Assembly: GCA_027924585.1 (NCBI GenBank)
Contig: BSBM01000092.1
Location: forward strand, 5,060,001 to 5,124,000
DNA: 64,000 nt
Direction: 5' to 3'
From: Larix kaempferi
Taxonomy: Eukaryota; Streptophyta; Pinopsida; Pinales; Pinaceae
Shown: positions 22,973 through 35,772 of the stretch, piece by piece
Layout of the letters: every line of letters begins with the position of its first letter
How positions within the stretch are numbered: the first letter of the stretch is position 1
Made by a program: the position numbers and the translations under genes
The notes under the pieces: model-generated
What the model was told of the DNA's origin: nothing
Database searches by the model: none
Seen by the model: only the letters and a program-made list of their open reading frames with translations

Positions 22973-25900
22973 ACCTTTCTCATTTTTTAGCTTATGGTTG
23001 TTTGACAATGTTCCCACTTACCTGATGTTTCATATAATGCGTATCCATTGTAAATCCTAGTGATAATGATTTATATGTAGTGTCTAATATTTTGTATTGT
23101 AGATAATCATGTCATGCACAAATAAGGAAGCCTTACTTAAATAATTTCCATATTTTTGCAATGATGTGTTAGAAAATAATCAGAAATTTATGTATATTAA
23201 TGTAAATAGTCATACTCTTGGTTGTCTCTACATTCACTCCTAAAATTTATTCTAGCAACCAAAGCAATTTAGTATGACACAATTTTGGTACAAAGCAAAA
23301 GATCTTCTAGGGACAAAATTAATTTATCATCAAAGCAGATATTCACTTTATTGGAGCAATGTTGTATCAGAGAAAAACATGAAGGACGACAACAATTTGG
23401 CATCAAACTCAAAGATCTAGTAGAAATCCATTTTATAGTGCACATTTGTCATGAACAAAGTAACAAAACAAGATCAAATGTAAGCATCAATTAACTCGAC
23501 CCATTCCACATGGTTTTTGTGGTCTATGAAAATATTGATAAGTGGATATGCAAGAAAAAATCGGCTAGTTTGCAACTATGAAGAACTCGAAAAGAAAACA
23601 GTGGTAACCTATAAGGGTCAATGCCTGCTAGATTTGGAAAAGTGTTAGCGTTTGCTAGATGGGGAAACTAAGCCAATGTTTGTTCTATTTGGAAACAAAG
23701 GACAACATCCACGAAATTTGGAAGATATAACAACCAACATTTTTTGTTAAAGAGAAAATATAATGGCCAATGTTTGTTCAATTTGGAAACTAATAAGGGA
23801 TAACATTCTTTTGTTGTCAACTCAGCTTATATCTTCTTCTTTGACATGAAATTCTTTTTTTGAGACCTTTGGACAAATTGTGGCAAATAAGTGGACACTA
23901 GAAATTACAATATATAGAAAAGTTAACTCTGTCACATATGATATTCGACTAGAAAAATTGAACATGTGTGAAATGAACAAAATGTAGAGAAGGAATCGCA
24001 TGGTAAGCTTGAAACACATCACTATTAAATATTTAAGATAAGGAATACAAATTTCTCCAATTATGCATGGACCATGCTCACGAAGTATAATGGTTGATTA
24101 GGGAATAAGATAAACAGTTAATCTTTCGGCTCTTCTCCAATGCCATTTTTTTAATTTCAATGATTTCATTTTCAAATTTGGAAATATGATTTTAAATAGT
24201 TGGAATAGTGAAATTATTTCAAAGACAACATATTTCAGATTCTTCTATTGACCGTGTTCCAAAGGATTAAAAAAATGTTGTAGCAAGCTCAAAAAGAAGC
24301 TCAAAACCATTTAATTAATTAAGAAATTTAGGTTTCATAATTGTTGTTACTAGTTTTTCCAATCGAAAACACCTAAAATATTAGGGTGGAGAAGAAAATA
24401 CTCCCATCCTAAAGCATATGAATACAAACAAACTTACACATGACTAACAACAAACTGTCAATATTCTTTAAACACACCAGCCATGGGAGTAAATAGTAAC
24501 GAAGCCAAAATTCTTATAGATATCTTTGAATCATAATTCTTCTTGAATATTGCATGTAGTTACTCCATAAAACTCTCAAAAAGATATGTTTGCACCCTAT
24601 CCAAAGCCTATATTTAAAAATCAACGAAGAGACAATACAAATTCAAAACACCCTTTAGAAGTCGTCTGGATTCTTTTAATATATATAGATATCTGCAAAA
24701 CCCCAAAAATTTTAGACAAGTTAAAGAGTGTTATAATTTGGATATGACACAAAGTTCAGAAATACAAATTGTGGCATATAAGAAGATAGAATGCTTATTT
24801 AGTATTATAGAAGTGTACAACATTCACGTGGAAAAAGTAAGCAAGAGACTCCACGAGAACCAACTTGGACAAAAATACTTGTGTTCTTGAGAAAATATAA
24901 TTGTTTTAGGGTTGAAAATAGAGCAAGACACATAACTAGTAATTGGCAATGAATTAGCATGTGTTTGAGAAATAAAAAATGGGAAACGTAATCAATGTTT
25001 TAAATAAAAACCAACAAAAATTAAATTGTTTTCATAAATAAGCAATTATGATTAAAATTTCCTCGTGATAGAGGATAAGCAAGCCAAATCGGTGTTATTT
25101 CCCTCCATATAATGCACAACAATAATTGTTGATGAATATCGTCCTCCTATATTATATAATGCACTCACTTCTCTCAATCAACTTGGGGAAAGTAGCCTTA
25201 ATAGACACTAAGGAGTACTACTAGGCATGCCTTATTAGTGTCAATCTAGCTATAATATTGTTAAAAATAATTGCTTCCCGACTAGTATTGCTTGTTCAAA
25301 AACAGTTTAGATGGCCTAGTATCCTAGGGAACTAGAATCAAGTCAGATATTGGCTTAACCACCTAGGGAATTGAATTTTATTAAAGTATCGACAGACACC
25401 CAATGTTGAAATACTCGGCTCGATAAATTAGTGGACAATGCTAGAGTGCAGGATGATGGCCCCCACTTTTGGGTAAGGAAACCATGTACTTTTCGCCATT
25501 TCTTTAAGCATTCATAGCTTAGAGGAAGAGAAAAATGGAACAAGTTGATCATTATATATGCATCTTAGATAGAGTTATAGAAATTTTCAATTATTTGTTT
25601 AAATGTTGAGTCTTTCTCTTATTCAACCTCATTGCTCATATAATACTAATAAATTGGCCACTTTCAGTATCTGTTGAGACTACAGGGCTAACTAATAATT
25701 TTTTCAAGACAAGTCACAAGGCTCAGTTTTGTGTCCACATGGTTCACATATAGCAAAGCTCACTCTTAGTCCAATGTTGACCAATACAATCCAAAAGGAA
25801 GAAGGCCCAGTTTTGACAGTACATTCTCATCAAAGGCACAGTCTAGGATCAGTTAAACTACAGTTGATCGGCACATGCACAGTAACACCCAAATATCCAC

Positions 25901-27690
25901 AAAGCATATCATTTGGAGGCCTATTCCTGGAGCGTTGCGTGTTGTCAAGCAAACTACCACTACACGTAGAATTGTTCCTAAACCACCTCTATGCATGATT
26001 AGTTTGTTCAGTGCATGGCGCATGCTTTTAGTAGACTAGAAGTTCTATTATTTTTTAGATTTAAAGTTGTGTATTTAAACTAGACAACCAAACATATGGG
26101 GTTGGGTGCCCTTAGTTATGACTTTAAAATTTAGTATGACAAAAGAATTTTTAGACAAGTTAATGAAGTTTTGATCATCTACATTTTAATGGAAAGTGGT
26201 TTGATTCACATATTGGTCGGATCAGGGCCCATCCAAGGTTAAGTGCAGGAACTTGTGTTGTTAGTTTAGATTTATTATTTACATGCATTTTAGTTTAACA
26301 GAGTAGCCGATGTAGCATTCCTGCATCTTGTAGAAACTCCTGCATTTACTGAACTAATTTGTTTTGTTAATTGCGAATGTGAGTTAGATGTTATCCGTGT
26401 TCACATAAGTACTTGATTATCCATGCTTGATAGAACTAAATACCTATGTGTGTTGTGATCACTTGCATGAATGATTTAGACTGAAATTATCTATATTTGG
26501 TAAATTGTGGAAGAGTTACTGGGATGTTTTCAATAAAGGTTGTTATATGAATGAGAAATCTCTCAGTACTTATATATGATTCTATCGATAAGGAAACAGA
26601 TGCCAAGTAGGGAAGTAGGATCTTGTGCTCTAGCAACCCCTAGTTAAAAGTTGATTTACTTTTACTTTTTATGATGGTTAGAAGCTTTGCTATTTTGATT
26701 AATTATATTAGGATTTACATACTACCAAACATAGGCAGCTCCTTTGTAGTTTCATATATTATGCAGGACCCTCATAAGTTTGTGTGAATCCCTCGGTTGG
26801 TAATTAAAGTAAAAGGTTTAGATACAACACTCTTATTGATGTCTTGGTCAAACTTGATACAATATTATTGTTGATATTAGGAGCCCGCCATAAATGTTCT
26901 ACCAAAACTAAGCAAAGACTAGAAAAAAATAAGCTAAAACTCAATAGAAAAAATCATTCAAAAGGAGAGATTTTCTTCACCCTCTTGGTACACGCTTCTA
27001 GAAAGTTCATCTCATCAACAAAGAATCATACTCAGGACCTCAAATAGACCAAGTTAACTCAGATAGGGAGCATGGTTGGGCATAGATTGGCTTAGGAGTA
27101 CTTAGAAGATTCCATCGATTTTTTCAAATAGGTTGACACTTCATTTTAAGAGAGGAAAATAAATTTGGAAGCATCACCCTCTAGGTGCTGACAATCAAAA
27201 GATTTCGCAAATAGGCATGCAGTCGCACCAGCGACTGATTTCACCTACATATCAAAGAAAAGAGTCCAAATCCAAAATGCAATACTCAAATTCTTCACAA
27301 AAGCAAAAAACCATTAACGTCTAATGGAGATACATGGAGTAAGTTGTCCACAAAGTGGTCTACGTGGAAGGTATGATAATAAGAATGATGGCATTTAAAT
27401 AGTAATTGTTAATTTAACATGCATGTTTACTGTTGATAGGATTGACTAACGTTTTTTTAAATGCCTTTCAAGTCAATATATATTGATATTGATACTGAGG
27501 AGAATTCACAAAATATGCTTTTTAGAATAAAGAAAGATATTATAACATAAATCTATGCCAACTTTCACGTTAATTTGTTATGAACTATTTCTTTTTTACA
27601 AATACTATTATGCATTTGAGATTATCCACAACATACGTTCTTTATGGAAAAGACACCCTTAAATTATATTTTATATATAAGTTGGCATGC
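22973..27690. other. Long non-coding stretch, no gene recognised
   Basis: AT-rich, with scattered short frames. The best, an 89-codon frame at 25729-25998, has no motif I can identify. I see no LTR ends, TIR element or RNA gene. A short perfect palindrome (CAGTCGC-ACCA-GCGACTG, 27220-27237) is too small to call. Confidence 0.4.
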
Positions 27691-27810
27691 CATTGTAATT
27701 ACGTCGAAGAGTTTATACAGCAAGATAGTCTCGCAAGACACTGGAGCAGATTATCAAACTAATGGAATCTCTACACATTTTTATGATCTACATTGTTTTG
27801 GTTTGTTAAA

Positions 27811-28061
27811 ATGGAAGTTAGGGTTCGAGTTGTTAACGACGGGGAGACTCTCAGACTCGATATTCCACCGAATTGCAGTCTGCAGTCTTTCAAGGATGCG
27901 ATTGCGGAGAAAATTTCCGCCATCAATCATGTTTCTCTCAACAACAAGAAGGACGACCTTCAGGGTTTCCTGCAGCAGCCTCAAAAACCCTCGATATCAC
28001 AGTTAGCTATTTGATATTTTACACACTCAGTGCAGATGACTTCCAGCTTGAGATAACGTAG
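27811..28061 (+). pseudogene. Ubiquitin-like N-terminus of an SKIP22-type F-box protein, frameshifted
   Basis: ATG 27811 opens MEVRVRVVNDGETLRLDI, followed by SLQSFKDAIAEKIS and HVSLNNKKDDLQG. This resembles the N-terminal ubiquitin-like domain of plant SKIP22/PI31-related F-box proteins (pattern K-L-R-x-R, ETL, then LSLNRKDEL). The expected continuation (SKTL..., then LIFYTLSADDF) is present but in another frame from about 27960, so one base is gained or lost. A stop follows at 28059. The F-box and PI31-like parts are not seen nearby. It is either a pseudogene fragment or a first exon with a sequence error; I favour the fragment. Confidence 0.5.
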
Positions 28062-28269
28062 AGACACCCAAACGAGGTCAAGAGGAAGAGAAAAATGTGA
28101 ACTCTAAGAGATGATTATGCGCTTCTGCGACTGTTACGCTGGCTTCTAATGGCCAGGGGACTTGATTTTCTCATAGGAGAACCTAACTTGATAACCCTAA
28201 CTCTAACACCGTCAAATAAGAATGAAAATCATTGATGGCATCCTGTTTCTATATCGACATCGTCTTATC

Positions 28270-28316
28270 TGGAGGTGAATCTATCGGCTCCTTGTCTAGC
28301 TATAGATTCACCTCCA
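28270..28316. repeat. Perfect 14-bp inverted repeat (hairpin)
   Basis: TGGAGGTGAATCTA at 28270-28283 is the exact reverse complement of TAGATTCACCTCCA at 28303-28316, with a 19-base loop. It lies 34 bp before the ATG of the following frame-broken ORF. Confidence 0.8.
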
Positions 28317-28349
28317 AAATTCAACTCACGCGCAGGAATAGAGATAGAA

Positions 28350-28812
28350 ATGGCAACCGAACCCAAAAGAGGAAGAGACTTTGGAAGTATCAGAAGACGA
28401 CTACTCGGGACTCACCAATTTTGCGCGCGTGGAAACCAAGTCTGCCCTGGCACGGAAGAAGGAGGCCAAGGAATACGAGATTGTGTGCTCCAACCTGAAT
28501 GCCATTGCAGCTGCAACATCCCCGAAAACCTCAGGTGGTATTCTCCCAGCCGCTCCCAAGCACAGCTCGCTTACTACTCCTCCTAAAGCCCCACATGCAA
28601 CTTCACCCCCTGCTGCATGGAAGCACAACTCGCCCACTACTCCTACCAAAAACCTACATGCAATTTCACCCCCTGCTCCTCCCAATTCTAAAACATCATT
28701 TCATTATGTGTTGAAATCTCCACGAAAATTTGTTGCCCTCAAATTTAGCATATTCTTACGATTCTTCAAGGGATATCTCAGACCCCCCTGTTTACATCTG
28801 CGTAGTCCTTGA
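28350..28812 (+). pseudogene. Unrecognised Pro-rich ORF split by a one-base frameshift
   Basis: The long frame ending at 28812 lacks any ATG; its in-frame stop lies at 28345. A good ATG at 28350 reads MATEPK in another frame. Removing one A from the run at 28365-28368 would join it to EEETLEVSEDDYSGL and the rest, about 150 residues in all. The N-terminal third is acidic to basic and probably helical (SALARKKEAKEYEIV). The middle is Ala/Pro/Thr-rich and contains a 63-bp tandem duplication (28558-28620 and 28621-28683; repeated peptide pattern KH-S-TTP-HA-SPPA). The C-terminus is hydrophobic or basic and may read into an intron. I do not recognise the family. GC content is higher than in the flanks, which fits an exon. 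Confidence 0.4.
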
Positions 28813-31236
28813 ATTGGTAAATACGTACCTTTCCGTTCAATTTTTTAGTGTTTTCTCTAATTGTTTTGTTAGGGTTTCCATCGGGACTCAAATGTGAAGA
28901 AAAGGCATTCAGAAGGGCATTGCATCTGTCATTTCGAGATTCTCTTAATTTTTGTTCTTATATTGGAGGGTATTTCGTTTTAGATGGTTGGAAATAGAGT
29001 GGTGGTTGTGAATTTTTTTTTAAATTTAGGTCACGTTTAGGTTAATGGATGTGCTTTTCAGGGATTTGATGCTGGATCAAGAGGGTTTTAGTTTACTTTA
29101 TTTGTTACAATTTTGGATCTATCTCGTTTGTAAACGTGATAACTCTACGAGAATTGAACTTGTGACCAATGAGTATTAATTATTTTAGTTGAAATTTCAA
29201 TGGATTTATCGACCAAAAATTACAGAAAACTAGGAAGATAGATAACAAAATCCCACAACACATCATAGTTCGAATGCATCCGAATTGTATAGATTCAAAC
29301 CAGTGGATTTATAACGAGTTGCGACAGCAATGTAAAATAGAGAATTTTGCTAGAAAATATGAACTGTAGAAGATGTGGAAAATGGATAGAAATAAATCTG
29401 AAAGTTGTAATGCATAAGACAAATAAGTTCTGGAAATTGCTCCTTTGCTTCTCTAACTCTTTTGGCATGATTTTCTTTGCATTTTTATTCTTTTGGAATT
29501 GCCCTTTTATCTATCCTTAGAGATGCACACTATTTCATTAGTTTTCACTCATTGATCACCCTTCTCCATAACTTTTATCAGCATTTGTTGGCATTCCTGC
29601 AAAGTCGATATGCTGGAATTCTATAGCTAAACTCATTTGAGTCATCAATACCCGAATGAATTTTCCTGTATCCTTAGCCATTTGCTTAATTTCTATAGCT
29701 TTAGCAGTTTGAATAATGATGCACACGACTATAGTGAAGAATTGATTTCATTGTTTACTACATCTATCTTCATAAATCTTAAAGCACTCCTCTTTGAAAT
29801 CAAAATGTATAAAGAAGTGAGCATCCTCTTCAAGATCTTCAGCAATATATTTTGTCTTTCTTAGCTAACCTAAGTCACATGACATTGGGACATGTGGATT
29901 CGAGTGTCTTACATAGGACACATGGACCTCCCCTCCTCTCCCCCAAAACACACACACATTTGGTTATTTGGTTATTTTCCAAAAAAAAAAACGTTATATT
30001 TCAGAATTGAAATCAAATTATACATTGGACACACACATATTTGGTTGTTTTCCAAAAAACCTTTATATTTCAGAGTTGAAATCAGATTGTCCATTGGATT
30101 GTCTTTACGACAATTTATGAATCTTAAAAGACTTTATATTCTTGATCTAATATGCACATACACATACTGACACCTGATATTACTTATAACAGTCTTCCTG
30201 AGCCATTCAAGGCCACTTCTTGTGCATTTAAGCACAAAAAAACTTCATATACACACTGTATTTTCATGTCTTCCAGAAACAGAAACTGTATATCTTCAAA
30301 ATACTCATGTATCATTAAACCATTTAAAAAAAGAACATTTTCTAGATGGGGTCACCCAGGATTCACTCATTTAGATAGTGCTGGTAGTAGGAGCTTTGAG
30401 TATGGCATTAGCTCTTCCCATTCAGCTGAGATCGACAAGGCCCTGTAGAAAGGGATACATCTTTTTAAAAAAAGTGTGGCATGCTTCACAACTTATTGTT
30501 TCAATTTATTTTCAATTCCTTCACCTACTGAGCTGTCTATGTTTGAAGCATTTGATATGAGAATATATGCTTCAGATTTTTCTGGTCAGACCTTATTAAT
30601 ATCATCTTCTACCTTACTAGGAGTTTTACCTTGTGATTTATACCTTGGAAATATTTTTTAGGAAGTGGAATAGAGGATATGAAATTTGCTTTCTATATTT
30701 TGATCCAACTATCTTCGTTTTCTTATTTTTCTTATTAAAGAGCTTTTATACAAACATCTAACTTTTCAAATATTGGCCTGAATTAGAAATCATGTCGATG
30801 TCTAAATAGTTTCAAATTACAAATATCATCTATCCTTAAAGTTTTTAAGGTTTATGTATAAATGTATATGGCTACTTACTAAGTATTAGCTCTATATGTA
30901 TGGAGGTAAATATGGATTATCCAAATGATGTTTTGAAGTAGTAGAAACCACAAAGCTATAGTTGTCATAAATGAGACTTGAAAATCTAAATTAGGAATCT
31001 CAAATAACCATTAGTGCTGACATAACCATTAATTTACATATCATTAAGCAAAATGTGTTCCTCTCTTTTCGTGGTCCTAACTAAATTCAAGGTTTATGAA
31101 AGCAGGATTTCTCTCTTACTTGCTTGAATTTTGCGTTGGGATATATGGGAATTTTTTTTCTAGATTCAGCTTGATCATTTTTTTAAACTATGATTTGGAT
31201 GTCCAAATGTGTACTAAAAGGCTATAATCTTTTTCC
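28813..31236. other. Non-coding stretch, no gene recognised
   Basis: Short frames only. The frames at 29637-29864, 29892-30170 and 30152-30448 have no identifiable motifs. It could be intronic if the flanking exon-like pieces belonged to one gene, but nothing links them. Confidence 0.35.
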
Positions 31237-31552
31237 AAATGTAAACAATCTAATAGGTTAATCGAATTTGTAATTTGTAACAACACATTTTTTTTACTCA
31301 CTATCAATCATCTTATTGTTGTATTTCCTTTATAAACTGAAGGAAAATAATAGTTGTACTATTTATACTAGCAATTGATGTGACATAGATTGTTTATAAA
31401 TGTAAACAATCTAATAGGTTAATCGAATTTGTAATTTGTAACAACACATTTTTTTTACTCACTATCAATCATCTTATTGTTGTATTTCCTTTATAAACTG
31501 AAGGAAAATAATAGTTGTACTATTTATACTAGCAATTGATGTGACATAGATT
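31237..31552. repeat. Identical 155-bp direct duplication
   Basis: Positions 31237-31391 and 31398-31552 appear identical base for base, separated by six bases (GTTTAT), with a period of 161 bp. They start AAATGTAAACAATCTAATAG and end GATGTGACATAGATT. The identity in AT-rich non-coding sequence implies a recent event or an assembly duplication. Confidence 0.93.
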
Positions 31553-32485
31553 CATATATTAGAAAGAAAAAAAACTAGATCAAAGTGAAAGTGAACTAAT
31601 AAACATTCAACAAAATACCTACTACATTTGGTAGGGGCTAATAATGTTACATAGATCTTAGAGGTCTTAGAATAACTTTCTTTTATTTGAGAAGACATCC
31701 AGAACATCCAACTTTATATGTCAAACATCTAATGTATGGAATGACGGATAAGGGTATTGCTAGAAAGACAATTATGGCTCCCCTCTTTAGAATGAGAACT
31801 TGTTGCCAGGAATGTATTTGCTAACATTTAAACTAGATTTAGTTGCTACATCCTAACCAATGAATACTGTACAAGCTCTATGAGTTTTATGTATAAAGAA
31901 AACAAAATGCTAAATGGGGAGATGATGAGCTCATAATTTTTCCATCCTTGTATTAGATGGCCAGAGTTCAATGCAATAAAATGGGAAAAATAAGAGAGAG
32001 TGGAAGGTAGAGTAGTGATTTTGTTTCGGGAATGGACGACCAGTTTGAGGTCTTTGCAATTGAGGTGCTTCCCTGGATGCTTCTCTTGCTCATTGCTTCC
32101 TCTCATTATCCTCCTTCAAGGACTAGGATTAGTAAGTTTAGATCATTCTTTTTTCCTCTTCTACACTTTTAGTCATTTCTCTGCATTTTTAACATTCAGT
32201 CAAAGGAATGTTTCATCATTTTTCAATATATTTCTTCCTTTGTGCCCGCGTGTGTCTTTTTAATTTCTAGATTTCTTTCAAAGGCTTGCGCCATAATAAT
32301 TCAATTCATTCAATTGGTATGCAATTTATTCCTCTGCTAATTGTCGTTTTCAATTATGGTTCTTGCTTTGTGATCCTAATTGATTATCGTACGTGGTATT
32401 ATTGGTTGATGGTTTTCAACAAGTATCATGTTTTTTTGTTTCTATTTTTTAAATTAAGGTTTCTGACTTACATTGTTGTCTACAG
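31553..32485. other. Non-coding stretch
   Basis: No gene recognised. The right end is T-rich and leads into a good splice-acceptor-like sequence (TTGTCTACAG) at 32485. Confidence 0.35.
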
Positions 32486-32630
32486 GGTAAGCATTGTATG
32501 CAGGAAACGGAGAGCAGTGTGAAACAATATTTGGCTCGGAGAGGTAAGCTAAGCTTCGCAGAATGGAAAATGGATGACAATTTCTGGAAAGACTCGTTCA
32601 AGGGGCTTTCAGCCTCGAGGAACTTGACAT
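32486..32630 (+). other. Possible internal exon of an unknown gene
   Basis: A pyrimidine-rich tract and TTGTCTACAG precede an open segment reading HCMQETESSVKQYL, RRGKLSFAEWKMDD and FWKDSFKGLSASRNL. It ends at AT|GTAAGT, a strong donor. The composition (charged, balanced codons, richer in GC than its surroundings) is exon-like. I do not recognise the protein. An alternative donor lies at 32544 (GAG|GTAAGC). No matching exons are identified on either side. Confidence 0.35.
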
Positions 32631-32850
32631 GTAAGTCACCATACAACTTTGTTGTTTACTTGGAATTAATGTTAGGATTGTTTTCACCTTTTCAAATTTT
32701 TTTACAATTTCAAGCATCGACTTGATACACAATAATATACTTGGAATTTAACATAACAAAGCTCATGTATGATATCAGAATTTGATCTTGGCGCTTTTCC
32801 CAAGAAAAACTCTGAATTTAGTTTGTATAAATCTAAATACTAGAGGTTGC

Positions 32851-32922
32851 TATAAGGGGGTTTTTACATAATCCTTTTGATTAGAATATAAGGGGGTTTT
32901 TACATAATCCTTTTGATTAGAA
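32851..32922. repeat. 36-bp perfect tandem duplication
   Basis: TATAAGGGGGTTTTTACATA plus the following 16 bases occurs at 32851-32886 and again at 32887-32922 without change. Confidence 0.9.
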
Positions 32923-34534
32923 TAATAAAAAATTTATTGGTCCCCACATCAATTTCGTAAAAAATCCTGCAAGATGTATGAATTTCAACTATTGTCATGT
33001 CAACTGCATTGTCCAACTTATGGTAAGATGTCGATTTTTCTGAAGTCATTATATATACACATGATATTAGCCAAACACCAAAAAGTGGACTAGATTTGAG
33101 TATGGAGATAGAGAATGCTCATAGAGTGAGCTCAACCTAGACTGATTTCAACAGACGCGGATATGATCGCACAGCCTACGAGCGTTTCATAGTCAAGATT
33201 GACCAAGCACTTCCACCGAGCAAATGATTTCAACTGGAAATTGTGCAATCACATAGGGCATGACGGAATCAATCGAGCTATTTCTATCTCTTTACTTTCA
33301 TTGAAGGTTTTTGTAAATAAGTCTGTTGGTTTCAATGCTATTTTATTTTACTTGTTTACACTGGTCATGAACATTTCATAAGGATTAGAGACTTAGATTT
33401 ATATCTTCCTAGGTGGTTGTTTTCAGTCTACATTTTCCAACATAGTGGTCACCCTTTATGATCAATCGCATCCCTTCTTAGTAGTCAGCATTGGCATCCC
33501 TTCTAAGTAGTCAGCATTGGCAGAGTTGTGGACAGACTCTCCCTCTAAAATCGTGGTTGACCTCCATATTTCACGATGATAAACAACGGAACAGTTCTGT
33601 TCTATGGGTCGGGTTTCACTTGGGAGTCAGTCAGGTTGCCTTCCATGCATTTCTTTGTGAAGAAGCTGAGAAAATTCCTGAACCTATGTCTTCACCAGAA
33701 CTTTTGCATATCAATCGAATGAGCAACCTACAATCATGTGGTGGCCATATAAGCTAAAGTGAAGAAAGTTTGATAGTGTGCATGGTCATCCTAAATATTT
33801 CTTTTTATGTTATAAATTCAAATACTGTAAAAAAAAAGAGAGAGATTAGTCTTAGTCTCTCAATGTTATCAGAGGTTCATATATCGAAGAAGAGAAGAGG
33901 ATTTTCTCTTTCACAGCACTAAAAATGTGTATTTTGGAATAAATAGTGGTTTGGTTTTCCAATTCGTTCTTCTTTATAATATTATTTAGAATAGTTTAGA
34001 AGGTCTTTGTTTATATTAAAGAATAGTTTAGAATGATTTTTGATATGCTATTACTATAATTATTTTATATACTCAAATAAAGAAAAAAATAAATTTGAAT
34101 ACATTTCTATATAATTTTTTTTTACATAAATTAAAAATAAATTTGATTACAATTCTATAAAAAGAAATTGCATAAATAAATATATATAATATATGATATT
34201 GGAGAAGAAAAGGAAGTCATGACTCACAAAAGGTTGTGAAAGAAAAAAAAAGTTGAACATTATTATAAGAGAGTTTCAAAGTTGGAAACAAAGTCAGTAT
34301 TTGGAGCTAAAAAAACTTGGAACATTATAAGGCAATATTTAAGATTGATACTTGCAAAAGTAATTAATGCATCTATAGCCATATATTCCAAAGAATAATT
34401 AGGTCCATATTTTAAATGGAAAAAAAAAAAAAAGATTTTTTTTCTTTTGAATTCAAAAATTTATGCAAGGTTGTATACCTAAGAAACTTTTAGATGCTTG
34501 GTAGATTTGGAGTTAAGATAGATCTATAGTGGAA
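32923..34534. other. Non-coding stretch with a 26-bp tandem duplication
   Basis: No gene recognised; the 88-codon frame at 33491-33757 has no identifiable domain. It includes a near-perfect 26-bp tandem duplication at 33468-33493 and 33494-33519 (GCATCCCTTCT, then TAGTCAGCATTG). Confidence 0.4.
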
Positions 34535-34797
34535 TTGGAATTGAGAATTTTGGAAAAAAAATAAAATTGGAATTGAGAATTTTTGAAAAAAAATAAAATT
34601 GGAATCGTAGAAATTTGAAAATATGTATTTTTATAATTCAAAGTGGAATATCGAAGGATGGTTATTGTTGTAACTGTAATTTTGATTGAGTTTGATAATT
34701 TTGAAAAATTAAATTAATATTATGTTAAAAATGTTTATTGTAATTGTAATTATGATGGATTGTGATAATTTTGAAATTAAATTAATATTATGTTAAT
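34535..34797. repeat. Small AT-rich tandem repeats (32 bp and ~67 bp)
   Basis: A 32-bp unit (TTGGAATTGAGAATTTTGG followed by A-rich sequence) is repeated from 34535, 34567 and partly 34599. At about 34663-34797 two ~67-bp units share GATAATTTTGAAA and ATTAAATTAATATTATGTTA. Confidence 0.75.
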
Positions 34798-34949
34798 AAA
34801 TTAAAGATTATTATCATGGTATTTTGAAATGTTTTTTAAAGAAAAAATGGAATTATGAAGAATAATCATGATAATTTTGAAAGATAAAATATTAATAGGG
34901 AATTTGAATATATCTTATATTCCTAGGTTCCCATAATTTTGACAAGTTA

Positions 34950-35222
34950 GAATATCATGGAGATTATATTTGTAGCAAAGATTAAGAACTGTGATCGAAT
35001 GTGGGTGTAAGCAGGGCACTCTAAAAGAAAGTGAGATTCGTCCTCAATGCTCATGGACTCACAGAGCTAGTAGATCCTTTTCTCCCATGGTGTTTTAGGA
35101 ATTGTCTATTGTCATGTTTCACTATGAAGATCTTGGGATTTCGTCCTTATCTTGGCTATATTGATCTTCTTCTTTGAACTAGTTAAGATAGAGAGGTACT
35201 TTTGGTCTTCCAGATTAATCTC
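34950..35222 (-). pseudogene. LINE ORF2 3' zinc-binding fragment
   Basis: On the minus strand the segment reads INIAKIRTKSQDLHSE, then WEKRI, LCESMSIEDESHFLLECP and AYTHIRSQF. This is the C-terminal Cys-His region of plant LINE reverse transcriptases, whose pattern is C-x2-C, then EDExHFLLxCPxY..IR. The first Cys is replaced by Tyr and followed by a stop, and other stops are present. No reverse transcriptase core is nearby, so only a 3' scrap remains. Confidence 0.6.
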
Positions 35223-35559
35223 TCCTTATAGAGTAATCTCTCCTTTAATAATTAAAGTCTCTCTCTTTCAAACACATAATATACCAAATACCTTTATTTA
35301 AATTTCTCAAATGCTTTATATTATTTGGAAAATGTTGGCTTGCATTCATCTTAGATTGTTTACAATTTGGTTTAAACCAAAAAAATATGAATGCAATATT
35401 TTTTACTTATAATTATTTATCAAAAACCAATTTTGCAATTAATATAAACTTGATTTTAGTCATGTGTCATTAATGCATCAATAACTATTTTCATTGTTTT
35501 ATAAAATCTAATGGATCAATCATCATTTTCTTTTCTTTATAAAATCACAAAATACAATG

Positions 35560-35772
35560 AAATTATTATATAAATGATTAAAAATATAGATTAAAATGTG
35601 CCTCCACACCATTCTTCACAAATTTTCCCCAACTCTTTTTAATTATGTTTTTTTTTTCTCAATCATTTTTTTTTTATAAAAATTATTACATAAATAATAA
35701 AAAATAAAGATTAAAATACACCTCTACAATATTCATTTTTTCCTAACTCCTTTTAATTCTTTTGTCTCTCTT
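35560..35772. repeat. Imperfect ~110-bp direct duplication
   Basis: Two consecutive segments share the order TTATATAAAT or TTACATAAAT, AAGATTAAAAT, CACCTCxACA and TTTTTAATT. They differ at many positions. Confidence 0.5.

Noticed and set aside
25729-25998. 89-codon frame as a small protein gene
   Set aside because: Ordinary length for chance, no homology recognised, and no promoter or splice context to support it.
27220-27237. Short perfect palindrome CAGTCGC-ACCA-GCGACTG
   Set aside because: A 7-bp stem is expected by chance in 64 kb; no T-run or other signal next to it.
32000-32263. 87-codon plus frame as an exon
   Set aside because: Part of it has exon-like composition, but it ends in Phe/Leu-rich intron-like sequence and matches nothing I recognise.
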